A stretch of DNA of 29,109 nt from Chara braunii (taxonomy: Eukaryota; Streptophyta; Charophyceae; Charales; Characeae): the NCBI GenBank assembly GCA_003427395.1, contig BFEA01000207.1:2196019-2225127 (forward strand). The letters run 5' to 3'. Within the stretch, counting starts at the first letter, position 1. Each line of letters begins with the position of its first letter. The translations under genes and the position numbers were made by a program. The notes below the pieces were generated by a model. The model worked only from the letters and a program-made list of their open reading frames with translations, was not told where the DNA came from and made no database searches. Positions 17,347 through 27,417 of this stretch are shown in pieces.

Positions 17347-18433
17347 ATGGNTATGGNAACCACGAAACTATTCCTTTTCAACAATCGTGATGCGGCANCG
17401 GAGAGAGTTGAATTCCAAAGGCGTGATGGAGTGAGGGTAAACAGGGTAGGCCGACTTATTTATAATCCGTCATAATTATATTCTGAGGAGGACGTTCCGC
17501 GATTTTGGGGTGGTAGTGCGCAAAGACCCCCAGACGACTTGTTTTCAGGAGTAATAATGNCCTGGATATTCTTCATTACGAGTTCGCGCCGCCATTGCCT
17601 GAGCGTTACTTCGTCAATATGAACCTGGTGGTGTTGCAGCCCTACGAGATCAACCCACGAGTGGACGAAATCCCTGAAATAAGGTTGATGTTCGTCCGTT
17701 ACGTGCTTTGGCTAAATGAGCGACAAGGCCCATTCTTTGGCATATACTACGCAGAGTGGTTTCGTGCCAATAGGTTCGCAATTATAGGGGCCGAAGCGTT
17801 GTATGATGATGAACTGGAAAATGAAGCGGAAGAACTCGAGGAGTTTTTACGAGACTGACCTGGATTCGTTATGATACGCAGATGCCTGGAGCAAGACGAG
17901 ACTTGACGATCCCGAGGTATCTGCTGGTGCGCGACACACATGAATTCGATCTCATCAGAGGAGCGGAGCAGCTTTTANGGATTCAAGACGNTTCTCCTAC
18001 TGCATGGATTGGCTTCATCGGGCTACTACGAAACGGCGAGGGATTTTTTCCCACNGCTCGNGCGGATTTCCGGGCAAATACGGCCCGGACTCAGGACGAG
18101 TTTTTTGNATATACCTTGTATTTTTACCGGGCTAGTAATCTCCAATATCTCTCACGAGTCATTGTGAGTATCACGATTACCTCGTCCGACAGACGTTTCG
18201 GCGTCATCCGAATCCGGGACACGGAGACTCGACACCTGTTTGGACTTAGTCGACCTCTCCGAGTTATAGTTTGGAGATTAGCCTTTCGGATGACCTCCTT
18301 CTATAATACTCGAATCATTAGAGTCCTGCGATGTGGACGAGTGTCTACCCTGATCTTCGACGACGACGAGCTGGCACGTTTGGATTTATTGGAGGCACAG
18401 NTACGCGGCGGGCGAGAGATTTACCAGGATTAG
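17347..18433 (+). pseudogene. Unknown ORF upstream of gag (interrupted)
   Basis: I do not recognise this protein. Starting at ATG 17347, three successive frames give one plausible ~360-residue product. The first is interrupted by TAA at 17473-17475 but stays protein-like to about 17556. The second runs from about 17560, where an N may hide an indel, to TGA 17856-17858, and ends in a Glu-rich acidic stretch (ELENEAEELEEF). The third reads through about 17860-18433 to TAG. The sequence is mixed, with many aromatics (RYVLWLNERQGPFFGIYYAEWF), Arg-rich and beta-like blocks (VIVSITITSSDRRFGVIRI), and no zinc finger, membrane span or catalytic motif I can name. It is in the same orientation as gag-pol and lies between stem-loop regions. 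It could be an accessory ORF of the retroelement or a captured gene. About ten N bases inside it limit confidence. Confidence 0.5.
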
Positions 18434-18441
18434 ACATCGTC

Positions 18442-18963
18442 TTCTGAAATCTTACTCTGATTTCAGAAAATACTTCGCATGGACTCAGTCCCGTTGAGGA
18501 AACCATATAACGTATGGTTTCACGAGGTAATCTAAAAACAAAAACAAAACACTTTATGTAGTTAGGACCNCCGGATGGATAGTATTCGGATTACCCCAAT
18601 GATTTCACTATCATGCTTATGCATTGAGGGGTAATCGTTCGCATAAAAATAAGTTGNATAGAGTGAAAAGCGAACGTCTGGAAAAGTGGTCAAGCAAAGC
18701 AGCGGAAGATGAAATATTTCTGCGCTGCGTAACTTGGCATTAGAGATGGATACTCCATCATTCGTAGAACAGAAAGAGTAATTATTGTACAGGAGGGCAA
18801 AGTGACCAACAAGGTTGTTACTCGCTCCTCCAAAATAATTGAATATGGTACGGAAGCGCGGTCGAACCGGGAGTTCAAATATCGACCAGAAACCAGATCA
18901 CTTGGTGCCAGTGATATTTATTTATAGAAGCTATTCATGACAAGTTTCAGTAGTCATGATAAG
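18442..18963 (+). repeat. Second run of stem-loops, after the unknown ORF
   Basis: Perfect or nearly perfect arms: 18442-18451/18459-18468 (10 bp), 18499-18507/18513-18521 (9), 18589-18597/18628-18636 (9, extended by CAATG/CATTG), CGTTCGC/GCGAACG (about 18636-18676), GATGGA/TCCATC (about 18745-18759), 18860-18865/18882-18887 (GGTCGA/TCGACC) and TCATGAC/GTCATGA (about 18934-18960). They begin about ten bases after the stop of the preceding ORF. Confidence 0.75.
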
Positions 18964-19818
18964 AAAATCATTCTTAACTTATTTCTTTAAATTAATAATC
19001 TTGGAAAGACAATATAAAAGTTATTTCAGTCATACAGGTTGAAAAAGAGACACTTTGGCAGACCAGCTCATCAAGTCAATGATTTGGATTGTGTGATTTT
19101 GTTTTAAGTATGGGGATTTTTGTTGTTTGATTGCTATGAACTAAGGATCGTTTTCACATTTGGTTGAGAATGTCCTAGTCGGCCGGCGTACACTTCGTAC
19201 TTGGGAGATCAGCGCCCCAGGGAACGAACGACGCACGGGTTCATTCGGCGTTTAGTCAAACAATTCCTATACTGCAGCGAGACGAGCAAACGCCCTCGAC
19301 TGATCTACCTCTGCGATTGCACATAAAAGCCTTCGCACGTGGATCAGTAGCTCGGTAGGGATACGCCCCTAAGGGTGGTGACAGCCCCTTAGGGATGCAA
19401 GCTTATGCCCCGGGGAACCTGTCCTGTCGTAGGGGACTGTGGGATGTATAGCAGGCGCACCCGGCTAGAGCGGCGAAGGAGGGAAGCAACCGCGTCCGTC
19501 TCGGCAGTTCACGGAATAGTATGCGTCGTTCCTGAGTTGTTTCTGAAAGATGTATTTTTAGGTAAACTCCTGCGTGACATGGCCGGGAGGGCCCTCATTT
19601 TCACGCGAGGGTCGATGAGCGCGACAGGTGGCGCTGTTGCCGGGGATAATGGCAAACTACCGTTGTCCCTAGCGGAACGACACTTGGGTGATTAATAGAG
19701 TAAAAAGTTATTTTCTTTTTCTTGTTTGACCTCAGAAAAAGTCAGTAATTTGATCCCAAAATTATGAGATATTATTGATTGATTTATGTTAATATGTTGT
19801 TGTTTTTCTTCACTCAAG
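18964..19818 (+). other. Region between stem-loops and gag
   Basis: Another stem pairs CCCTAAGGG (19367-19375) with 19386-19394. A 96-codon open frame at 19405-19695 (Arg-rich, then VCVVPELFLKDVFLGKLLRDM) has no recognisable family and low support. 19696-19818 is AT-rich and ends in TTTTTCTTCACTCAAG directly before the gag ATG at 19819, again resembling a 3' splice site. Confidence 0.45.
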
Positions 19819-22641
19819 ATGGCTGGTAACAACGACAATCAGGACGAGAGGAGAAATGACAATCGGGAGCTTGCCAAGATTATTCAGCAGTCCCAGAAGG
19901 ATAAAATCCCGAAGGTTGACGTTCCATTGTTCGATGGAAACAACGTCTCGGGATGGGCAGAAAAATTCGAGCAATTGGGAAGTTGCTGCGAATAGTCGAA
20001 TGAAAAGATGTTGCGAATGGTGAAGAGATACTGCAAGATCCAGTACAAGGAAGAGGTGGAGGAGTTGGGACAAGATTCGCTGGACTGGCCAGAATTCAAA
20101 AGGAAGCTGCTGGACAAGTACCAGTTGAGCGATCAACTGTTGGACTTGACCGATTTGAGGAAGGTTAGTCGAAAAAGCTTTGGTACAACAAAGCAGTTCC
20201 TTACTGAATTCGAGCGGGTGGCAAGGTTAGTTCCTGACCTTCCAGACAAAGATCGTTGCCTCATCTTCCTGGATAATTTCACGGAAGTGGAGCAGCTAAA
20301 ATTGGTAAAGGGAATGAAAGAGCGATATGATTCGAAAAAAATTCGAGAGCATTTATTGGCCAGGAACTTTGATCAGATCCTCTACCGATTGCTGAAACAG
20401 CAGAAGGAGAATCGAGGGAGGATACAGTTGGGAACAGATAAGGACAGGGAAGTCTATAAAACCTTATCTGACATGAAGGAAATGATGACAAGCATGAAAG
20501 AAGAGCGGTTGAAGCTTCAAGTGATGATGGCTAAGGCGAAAACTGGGAAGAGAAAAGGGAAGGAGCCTGTCACTGAAGAGAGTAGCATCTCACTGGGAAA
20601 ACTAAGGCGAAACTGGGAAGAGAGTGAAAGCGAGGAGGAAAGGGAACCCCCTCGTAAGTTGACCAAGGCTGAGAGGAAAGCCTTGAACCAGATACGAAGA
20701 GGGCAAGGTACTTCTCGTAAACGAAGAGAAAGCAGCAAGAACGGAGGAAATGGAAGCGGGGAGCGACAGGTTGACCAAGGACAACAAAATCAAGGTCAAC
20801 AAACTCAACCACAGGGTGGTCGAGGCCGTGGTAGAGGCCGCGGAAATGGGGGCGGACGTGGGAACTGGCAGGAATACGTCTGCAAATATTGTGATATGAA
20901 GGGACATGTTATTCGTTTCTGCCAGATTCTCGCCAAGGACGAGAAGGACCATGTTGTCTTCACAACGATTCGAGGAGAAGTCTTTGATTACGAGGGGAAC
21001 CTTATCGATCAGGATATTAAAGGAGGAATGAGAAAGGAGGTTTTTCGACAGATGGGCCATCCTCTTCCGGCCACGTTTCGCCTAGCTTCTCCTGAAGAAG
21101 CAAGTCTTTTTGAGTTGGAAGAAACAATCGCTTCTCTGGAGATTGGTGGGTGTGACGAAAAAGAGTTGGAGGAAAGGAAAGACGACATTGCTCGTCGGGC
21201 GCGAGAGGTAACCAGGAAACTGGGCAAATGTCGAGATTCCATTGTTCAATTATGTGTTGACATGGATAAAGTTTGGCCGAACCTTCCGAATGTGTTCCTC
21301 TTTGGTGGATGGGGAAACGAAGGACAGGATGGGTCAGCACCTGCGGCCGCTTCGGCGCAAGAAGCGATGCCAATGACATGGCCAATGACGATGTCCAGAC
21401 CTGTACTCAAGCGAGGGATGCCAACCGTCATGGTGCAGACGAGGAAAATAAGGAAGACCTGGCAATTGCAGCCTGTGCCAGGAGAAAGTTCAAAGGGACC
21501 TCAAGACAAAGAACCTATTCAGGTAGAAGAAGGGGATGATGATGAGGAGGATGAAAGATTGCGGACAGAGGATGATCTGCTTGCAAAACAGAGAGCTATG
21601 GAAAGGGCGTCGGAAGCAGGAAAGACCCAGGTCGAGGAAGAAGAACCTCGCAAAAAGAAGAACGTGTACTCGATCCCTGTTGAACAAGGGATTGATTTTG
21701 AACAGTTGGTGGATCGCATTTTGGAAAGTCAACGTGATCTAGTTACCCTGAAGGAAATTCTTGCAGTATCACCAAAGCTTCGTGAGGAATTTAAGCAGCG
21801 CATGACTCGGAAGAAAGTCATGACAGTCAAGCTGAGCGAGATCATCCCCCCAGAAGCTAACTGGGCGCCTCCTGGCACGAAAATGGACTGGCGATGCGTG
21901 GTCACGGGTCTCATAAAAGTTCAAATCGGTCGTGGAGAGTTCTCTACTCTCGTAGATGACGGAGCCGAGATGAACATTATGAGAGAGAAACATGCGATTG
22001 AAGCTGGGATTCAGATCAATCGCAATGACTTTGGATTTTTGATTGGAGCCAGCGGAGCAATGCCATTTTGCGGTACGGCCAGTGGTGTAATGGTCACAGT
22101 AGGGAAGGTAAAAGCAAGATCATATTTTTATATATTGCCGAAGGTTGAACACAAAGTGCTTTTGGGAAGATCCTTCCAATGTTGCACAGAGAGCATAATC
22201 TTCAACAAGCATGACGACACCATGTTTGTAGCTTTGTGCGATCCGGTTTGCGGTTATTATGAAGTGGTAAAATGCGCAAATACCGGACCAGCAAATTCAA
22301 GGAACCGGTTGAATCCCGAATCATATACCTTCTTAGAGTCTGAGAAATTGAGGAGGGAGAAAGAAGCGATCGATGAAGAAAGGGATCCTCAGGAGTTTTC
22401 GTTGACATTGCCAAGTATCTCACAGGCAGTCGATTTTGCCGCAAGTCATCCTACAATTGATCCGAGTCTGGTACATACCCTGATGGAGGTTGTGGTTGAT
22501 AAGGAAGGTGCAGGAACCATGCATCTTGTTTATCGGCCGAATGAATCTCGCATGGAGGAATCACTACTATCAGTCAGGCAAGAGTCTTTTTTAGGGGACG
22601 GAAGCTCAGCGTTGGGTCCAAGAGGACGTATAAGAAAGTAG
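19819..22641 (+). pseudogene. Ty3-like Gag plus aspartic protease (one frame)
   Basis: Gag forms the particle and packages RNA; the protease processes the polyprotein. From ATG 19819 the frame runs 941 codons, with one TAG at 19993-19995. Residues ~70-160 resemble a retrotransposon gag capsid domain (WPEFKRKLLDKYQ ... TKQFLTEFERVARLVPDLP). A basic Lys/Arg/Glu-rich region and a GRGRGRGRGNGGGRG box precede a perfect CX2CX4HX4C zinc knuckle (CKYC...C, 20881-20922). A long charged linker follows. The protease at about 21930-22200 reads LVDDGAEMNIM (DDGA codons 21955-21966), unlike the usual D-S/T-G-A, and later VLLGRSFQ. Gag and protease share one frame, ending at TAG 22639-22641 after RT's frame has opened. 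The ATG was chosen because upstream sequence is AT-rich and non-coding. Confidence 0.85.
22587..22593 (+). promoter_or_regulatory. Probable -1 ribosomal frameshift site TTTTTTA
   Basis: The heptamer fits the X XXY YYZ slippery rule. In the gag-protease frame it is read ..T TTT TTA (codons 22588-22590 and 22591-22593). Slipping back one base continues in the frame of the RT, which is open from here through 22659 to 22811. The gag-protease frame ends 48 bases later at 22639-22641. A weak GGAC/GTCC stem lies just downstream; I cannot show a strong stimulatory structure by eye. Confidence 0.65.
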
Positions 22642-24002
22642 GAGAGAAGGCGCGACCAATGTCAATTCTGATCACTCAAGAAAAGGAAGTGTATTACAAG
22701 GAAGAACGCGAGTGGATCAAAACGTTGAAGGAGAAAGGTGAGAAGGGGCCGTGTCGATTGACAGAAGACAGGGTCAAGGAGATGATCATTGGAGAAGATG
22801 ACCTTCTTACTTAGGAGGAAATCCAATTTTTTATCGACGTTATAAAGAAAGTTCATCTTGCTTATGCTTTTGATGACGATGAGCGTAGAAGGATGAACGT
22901 CGATATGATTCCAATGATCCGGATTCATACGGTACCACATGAACCATGGAATGTGAGAGGTCCGCGATATCCGAATCCAGACGATCACCGAAAGGTGGTG
23001 GATTATCTTGATGGTAAGATTCGGACCAAAGTGGCAGACTATTCGTATGGGCCGTATGCGTCTCCTTGGTTCTGCTTTGTCAAGCCGAACGGTGTTTTGC
23101 GATGGGTTCAGGACTTGCAGAAATTAAATTCTGTAACAGTTCGAGATGCGGGCGGACTTCCGAACGCAGATCAACTCTCAGAATCTTGTGCAGACCGGCC
23201 CATCATCACCTTAATTGATTTGTACTCAGGGTATGATCAGTTCCCACTGTACTCAGCAGATCGACCTATGACGGCGATGCATACGCCTCGGGGACTGCTT
23301 CATATGTGCGCGGCTCCACAAGGTTGGACAAATGCCGTGGCAATTGTGCAAAGATATATGATGAGAGTCATGCAGCCGCTTTCTCCAGACGTGACTTCTC
23401 CATATATTGATGATTTGGCTATCCCAGGATCCCGAGTTAAAGACGAGACTGAAGTGTTACCCGGCGTTCGAAAATTCGTGTGGGAACACATCAGCAATGT
23501 GGAAAAGGTTCTGAGGAAGCTGAAGGAATATAACCTCACTGCTAGTGGGGTTAAATCAAGGCATGGTATGAGGAAGACGGTAATACTTGGTTTCCTTTGT
23601 GATGAGAAGGGTCGTCAGCCAGATATGAAGAAGACGAATAAGATCTTGGAATGGTCGGCTCCCTTCAGATCTATTACCGACATTCGGAGTTTCCTCGGGA
23701 CATGCGGATTTTGGCGTATTTTTATCCGCAGATTCGCAGCAAGGGTAGAACACTTGCGGAAGTTAGTACGCAAGAACCAAGTCTGGGAGTGGGGACCGAA
23801 GCAGCAGGCAGATATTAAAGCTGAGTTTCGAGAAGGCGGCCTGATTCTGGGAGTTTCTTGCTTTGACGATGCTGAAGGCCGTCCTTTCATCATCGAGACC
23901 GATGCAGGTCCTACCGCTTTGGGAGGAGTTTTGGTCCAAAAGGATGGACAAGGACGGGAACGGCCATTGAGGTTCGAGAGCAGAACTCTGAATATTACTT
24001 AG
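22594..24002 (+). pseudogene. Ty3-like reverse transcriptase and start of RNase H
   Basis: This copies the element RNA to DNA. In the -1 frame relative to gag-protease, a leader of about 100 residues precedes RT. It is interrupted by TAG at 22812-22814, and the same frame resumes at once. RT motifs are YASPWFCFVKPNG (fingers), WVQDLQKLNSVTVRDAG, ITLIDLYSGYDQF (first catalytic Asp), a QGWTNAVAI block where most Ty3 elements have FGLxNAP, and PYIDDLAI (catalytic pair, about 23400-23423) instead of YLDD/YVDD. RRFVWEH-like RKFVWEHISNVEKVL and SFLGTCGFWRIFIRRFA follow. RNase H begins with IIETDAGPTALGGVLVQ. TAG at 24000-24002 interrupts RNase H; the frame continues. These variants resemble, from memory, a Ty3 lineage in basidiomycete fungi more than ordinary plant gypsy elements. 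Confidence 0.88.
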
Positions 24003-24980
24003 CGGAACTACTCCCAGTTCATGAAGGAAACTCTCGCTGTGCTTCACTGTGTGCGCATTTTCAGGAATTATGTATTTGGTAGACGGTTCATTCTGCGAGT
24101 TGATCCTACGGCTCTGGCTCAATCACTGAAGAACTATTCTCCTTCTGATCCAACCATTGCTCGATGGCTGACGTATATTTGGATGTTCAATTTTGAAATT
24201 GAGCGCATCTCAGGCACTCAGAATCGAGCAGATGGATTGAGTCGTGTTGATTGGGACTCATCGACGGATCAGGCTGAGAATTCAATTCCTGTGGATGGAT
24301 TCCTCGAAGGAGAAGAATCACAGTTGAGTATTAACTCATACAATTATTTGGCCGATGCAACAACTCGGCATGGGAAAACCATCTGGAATGCTCCTTGTTT
24401 CCATCATGTGCGATCAGAGCTTGTGATTGGGGAGCCGTTCATCGAGGAAGACCCATGGGGTGAAAGAACATCTGAGCAAATGATGAACTTGGCTTTATCT
24501 GATGAAGTCGAGCTCATCAAAGAGCCGCTGACAATTGAGTATGGGCATGAGCAGGCTGATAAGACTTTCAGGGTCACTGGAGAGATGTCATTCCTTGTGA
24601 ATTCTCTAATTCACGAAGACCGCCTGAAATTGATGAATGAGGAAACAGAAGGCAGTGAGATCAGAGACGCTTTCAGAGAAGGAGAGTATAATAGAGAGTA
24701 CAGATTGATGGGAATGTGGTTGAATGGTGAGTTGAGGAATGATGAGGTGGATCCAGCTATTCGCCAGAAAAACAAGGATTTTGTTGTAAGATATGGTCAT
24801 CTTTTCAAGAAATCCAACGATGATATTCCGAGGAGAGTGGTATGTGGGGTTACGCGACAACTTGATGTGATTGCAGCTTTGCATGATGGGGTCGCAGGCG
24901 GACATAGATCGGCGCGAGTTACTTTAAAAAAGATTCAACATCTTTATTTTTGGGAAGGAATGAACAAGATGGTGAATTAA
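24003..24980 (+). pseudogene. RNase H remainder and integrase zinc-finger region
   Basis: It continues in the RT frame after TAG 24000-24002 with RNYSQFMKETLAVLHC, then ARWLTYIWMFNFEIERISG and ADGLSR, the usual end of Ty3 RNase H. A long acidic spacer of about 150 residues follows, larger than in typical gypsy elements. Next comes the H2C2 integrase finger: LHDGVAGGHRSARVTLKKI, YFWEGM, then a TAA at 24978-24980 just before the two cysteines (CNSCLLC, same frame, about 24984-25005). The stop sits where a coding residue should be, so it is a late mutation rather than the true end. Confidence 0.85.
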
Positions 24981-25920
24981 TTCTGTAACTCTTGTCTTTT
25001 ATGCCAAAAACGATCTAATCAGCGTTTTGTTGAACCTCTTAATCCACGCTATGTAGCTGAGCCGGGAGCAGTAGTACACCTGGATCTATTGGTCATGCCA
25101 CCTGGGATTAATAAGTATAGATATATCTTCAATGCAAGGGATAATCTGACTGGGTTCGTTGATGGCTGCGCCATTCGCGAGCGTACTAGTCAAGTTTTAG
25201 CAGAATGCATTGAGGAATATTATCTTCGGTACCCATTTGTCCGGGAAATTGTCATGGATCGGGGTGGTGAGTTTCGGGCTGGGGAAGTGCAAGCGCTTTT
25301 GAAAAAATTTAGAGTAAGCTTCAACTATACTACAAGGGCACATCCTCAGGCCAACGCGCCAGTTGAGCGTGGACATGCCACTCTAACAAATTTATTGGCA
25401 AAATGGTGCGGAGACGATCCTTCAAGATGACCAATATATCTGAGAACGGCGTTCTTTGTTGAGAATGTCACCATGAAGCGGACGACTGGATACGTGGTTT
25501 GGACAGCATGCAACTTTTCCGATCGAAAGTTTTCTGACCACTTGGAGAAAGCAGGATGTGGAAACAAAACTTTCAACGGAAGAGTTATTGGAACTGAGAG
25601 CAAGACAAGTAATGATCACTGAGGAAAGGATTGAGGAGGTCGCTGCCTCTACTGCAGAAAGCAGACAGGCCAGCAAGGAAAGATGGGATAAGGGGCCTCG
25701 CGTTCGTAAGGAACCATTGGAAGTCGGGGATGTTGTGCTTCTTTATGACTCGTCCTTGGAAAAACAATGGTCTCGAAAATTGGACAGCCGATGGTTAGGG
25801 CGCTATTGCATTATCAAAAAGTCTGAGCATGGGGCTTATGAGATCGAAGAGATGGATGGGGCTCGAGGTAGAAATTGGGTGTCGGGATCGCATTTGAGAA
25901 AGTTTACTCCAAGGACTTAA
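24981..25920 (+). pseudogene. Ty3-like integrase core and C-terminus
   Basis: This inserts the cDNA copy into the genome. After the CX2C of the zinc finger, the core has D in VVHLDLLV, D in VMDRGGEF and E in APVERGHA, the last two separated by exactly 35 residues (DD35E). TGA at 25428-25430 replaces a likely tryptophan (PSR*PIYLRTAFF). A one-base shift at about 25490 moves the remainder into another frame, which then reads WFGQHATFPIESFLTTWRK, a coiled-coil-like segment, VGDVVLLYDSSLEKQ and RWLGRYCI...GAYEIEEMDG...GSHLRKF, comparable to the GPY/F module. No chromodomain is present. It ends with TAA TAA (25918-25923), followed by an AAAAAGGG purine stretch that might be a polypurine tract. Confidence 0.88.
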
Positions 25921-27417
25921 TAAAAAGGGTTTTTTTATAGTATAAGTTTCTCTTTATTTTTCAAGACTTGCTTTTCCTCTTTTATTTCTTTTGGGATCAC
26001 TAAATGCTGACTGGTTCTGAGGACATACAAGAAAATTGTAACTTTGGACTCTTGGGATTTGATTTTATTATGGGACCTATGGTTCCAGCTTTTTGTAATA
26101 ATTAATAAATTTTACAACACCTGTTCGTGGAATTATGTTGTGATTTTTGGATCGAAAATTTGTTGATTCCTAAATTTGAATGATTTCTTGTTTCAATGAA
26201 ATGTGATGCAATGCAAATTTATTAATATTTATGGACTGGAATTTTATGGAACTCTCTGTGAAAATGTATGTTGTTAATTGATGAATATTCTCGTTGTAAA
26301 AATTCTAGGAAAATGATATGTAATTTGCATTATATGGCTTGTGGCATAACTATGAGTTATTCATAAAACATGTAATGCAATTATTTATCATAGCCTAGGA
26401 CTTTCGTAATGTTTTTAGTTATCATGTTATGATGAGTCCTGATGCAGTGAGCTCTGTAGGTGATAGTGAGGCCTACGCCGGAACTTAGTTCCTAGTCCAT
26501 AGTGGGATGCTGTCACTTTTTTTTTTTTAAGAAAGGTGGCTACACTATCATTGAAAGGGAGGATGGTATTATTGTGATTGTCGGAATCTTGCTTGTGAGG
26601 GTGACGACTGCCACTTGTCATGAGGAAAAGAGTGGTCACCTTCGCCTTGTGATGAATGGGGTCGCCTCGCCTCTATGACTGGGTCTGACCAGCTTTGGTC
26701 ATAGAGAAAGGGTAGTTCAACCTCGCAGGTAGGGGACTAGCAAGCACTTGATACTGAAATCGGAGGGAAGGTGGTGAGGCTCGAGTCTAAAGCGGGGCTT
26801 GACGTCGAGATGTTATCCTTTGCGGATTACACCACTCCTCGACGCATATCACAATGTATACACGAATATCATATATGGCAATTCATAATTGGAGTGGGAG
26901 ACAAGGACTTTTGATAAACGGTTTCTATCATAAATGGTTGGTCCAGATTCTGTCTGGGCCCCTCAGGAGGTTATTTATTTTGAAATACCCGTCAGGGGGT
27001 TAAACCTGATTTTTTTTTAATAGATAAATGTAAATATTAACCGACTGAGGTTTAGAAGGCTAGCCGGAGGCTATTTCCGGTACCATTCTGAGAGACTAAA
27101 ATGATGTTTAGAGTTGCCGCCAGTGGGATGATGCTGGGACCATTTAGACAAAGTTCCTTGATAATTTTAGTAATTCTGGATCTTTATCCGGTACAAATTC
27201 AGGTTTTGATGAAAGGCTTGCCAGAGGCTACATCTGGTACCATTCCAATTAAGGATGATCGAATTTTAGATTACCGAGGCAATAACTCGAATTTTAGTTA
27301 TAAGCTCCGGCTTATTTTCGATTGAAAAAGATTTTGTTAAAAAGAGTTCCATAAGAATCCAGAGAGCCCTATATAGGGTGAACGACGAGGACGTCGTTCA
27401 ATGGGGTTTGGGATTGC
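25921..27417 (+). other. 3' non-coding part of the element
   Basis: There is no gene. AT-rich sequence to about 26400 is followed by mixed sequence with several stems: CTCTATGAC/GTCATAGAG (about 26672-26706), CCCTATATAGGG palindrome (27367-27378) and GAACGACG/CGTCGTTC (27380-27387/27392-27399). A T-run lies near 26518-26529. GGGGTTTGGGATTGC immediately precedes the TGTCGGGG repeat and could serve as a polypurine-like tract, though it is impure. Confidence 0.5.
27041..27270 (+). repeat. Two ~75-bp imperfect repeats sharing a stem
   Basis: Segments around 27045-27115 and 27200-27275 align through GAGGTTT/CAGGTTT, GGCT.GCC.GAGGCTA and GGTACCATTC. In each the core is a 5-bp stem with a GGCTA.. 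loop: CCGGA/TCCGG (27064-27068/27076-27080) in the first and CCAGA/TCTGG (27221-27225/27233-27237) in the second, a compensatory pair of changes. Confidence 0.7.

Noticed and set aside
11510-25920. Reassigned UAG/UAA (glutamine) genetic code
   Set aside because: Although several TAG codons sit at glutamine-like positions, others replace tryptophan, TGA stops and frameshifts occur too, and TAA TAA ends the integrase; ordinary decay explains everything in this window. Host genes would be needed to decide.
25921-26700. 3' LTR of the plus-strand element starting right after the integrase stop
   Set aside because: I found no matching copy of this sequence upstream of gag by eye; the only long direct repeat in the right arrangement is the TGTCGGGG pair. 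A dot plot of 14422-19818 against 25921-28000 would settle it.
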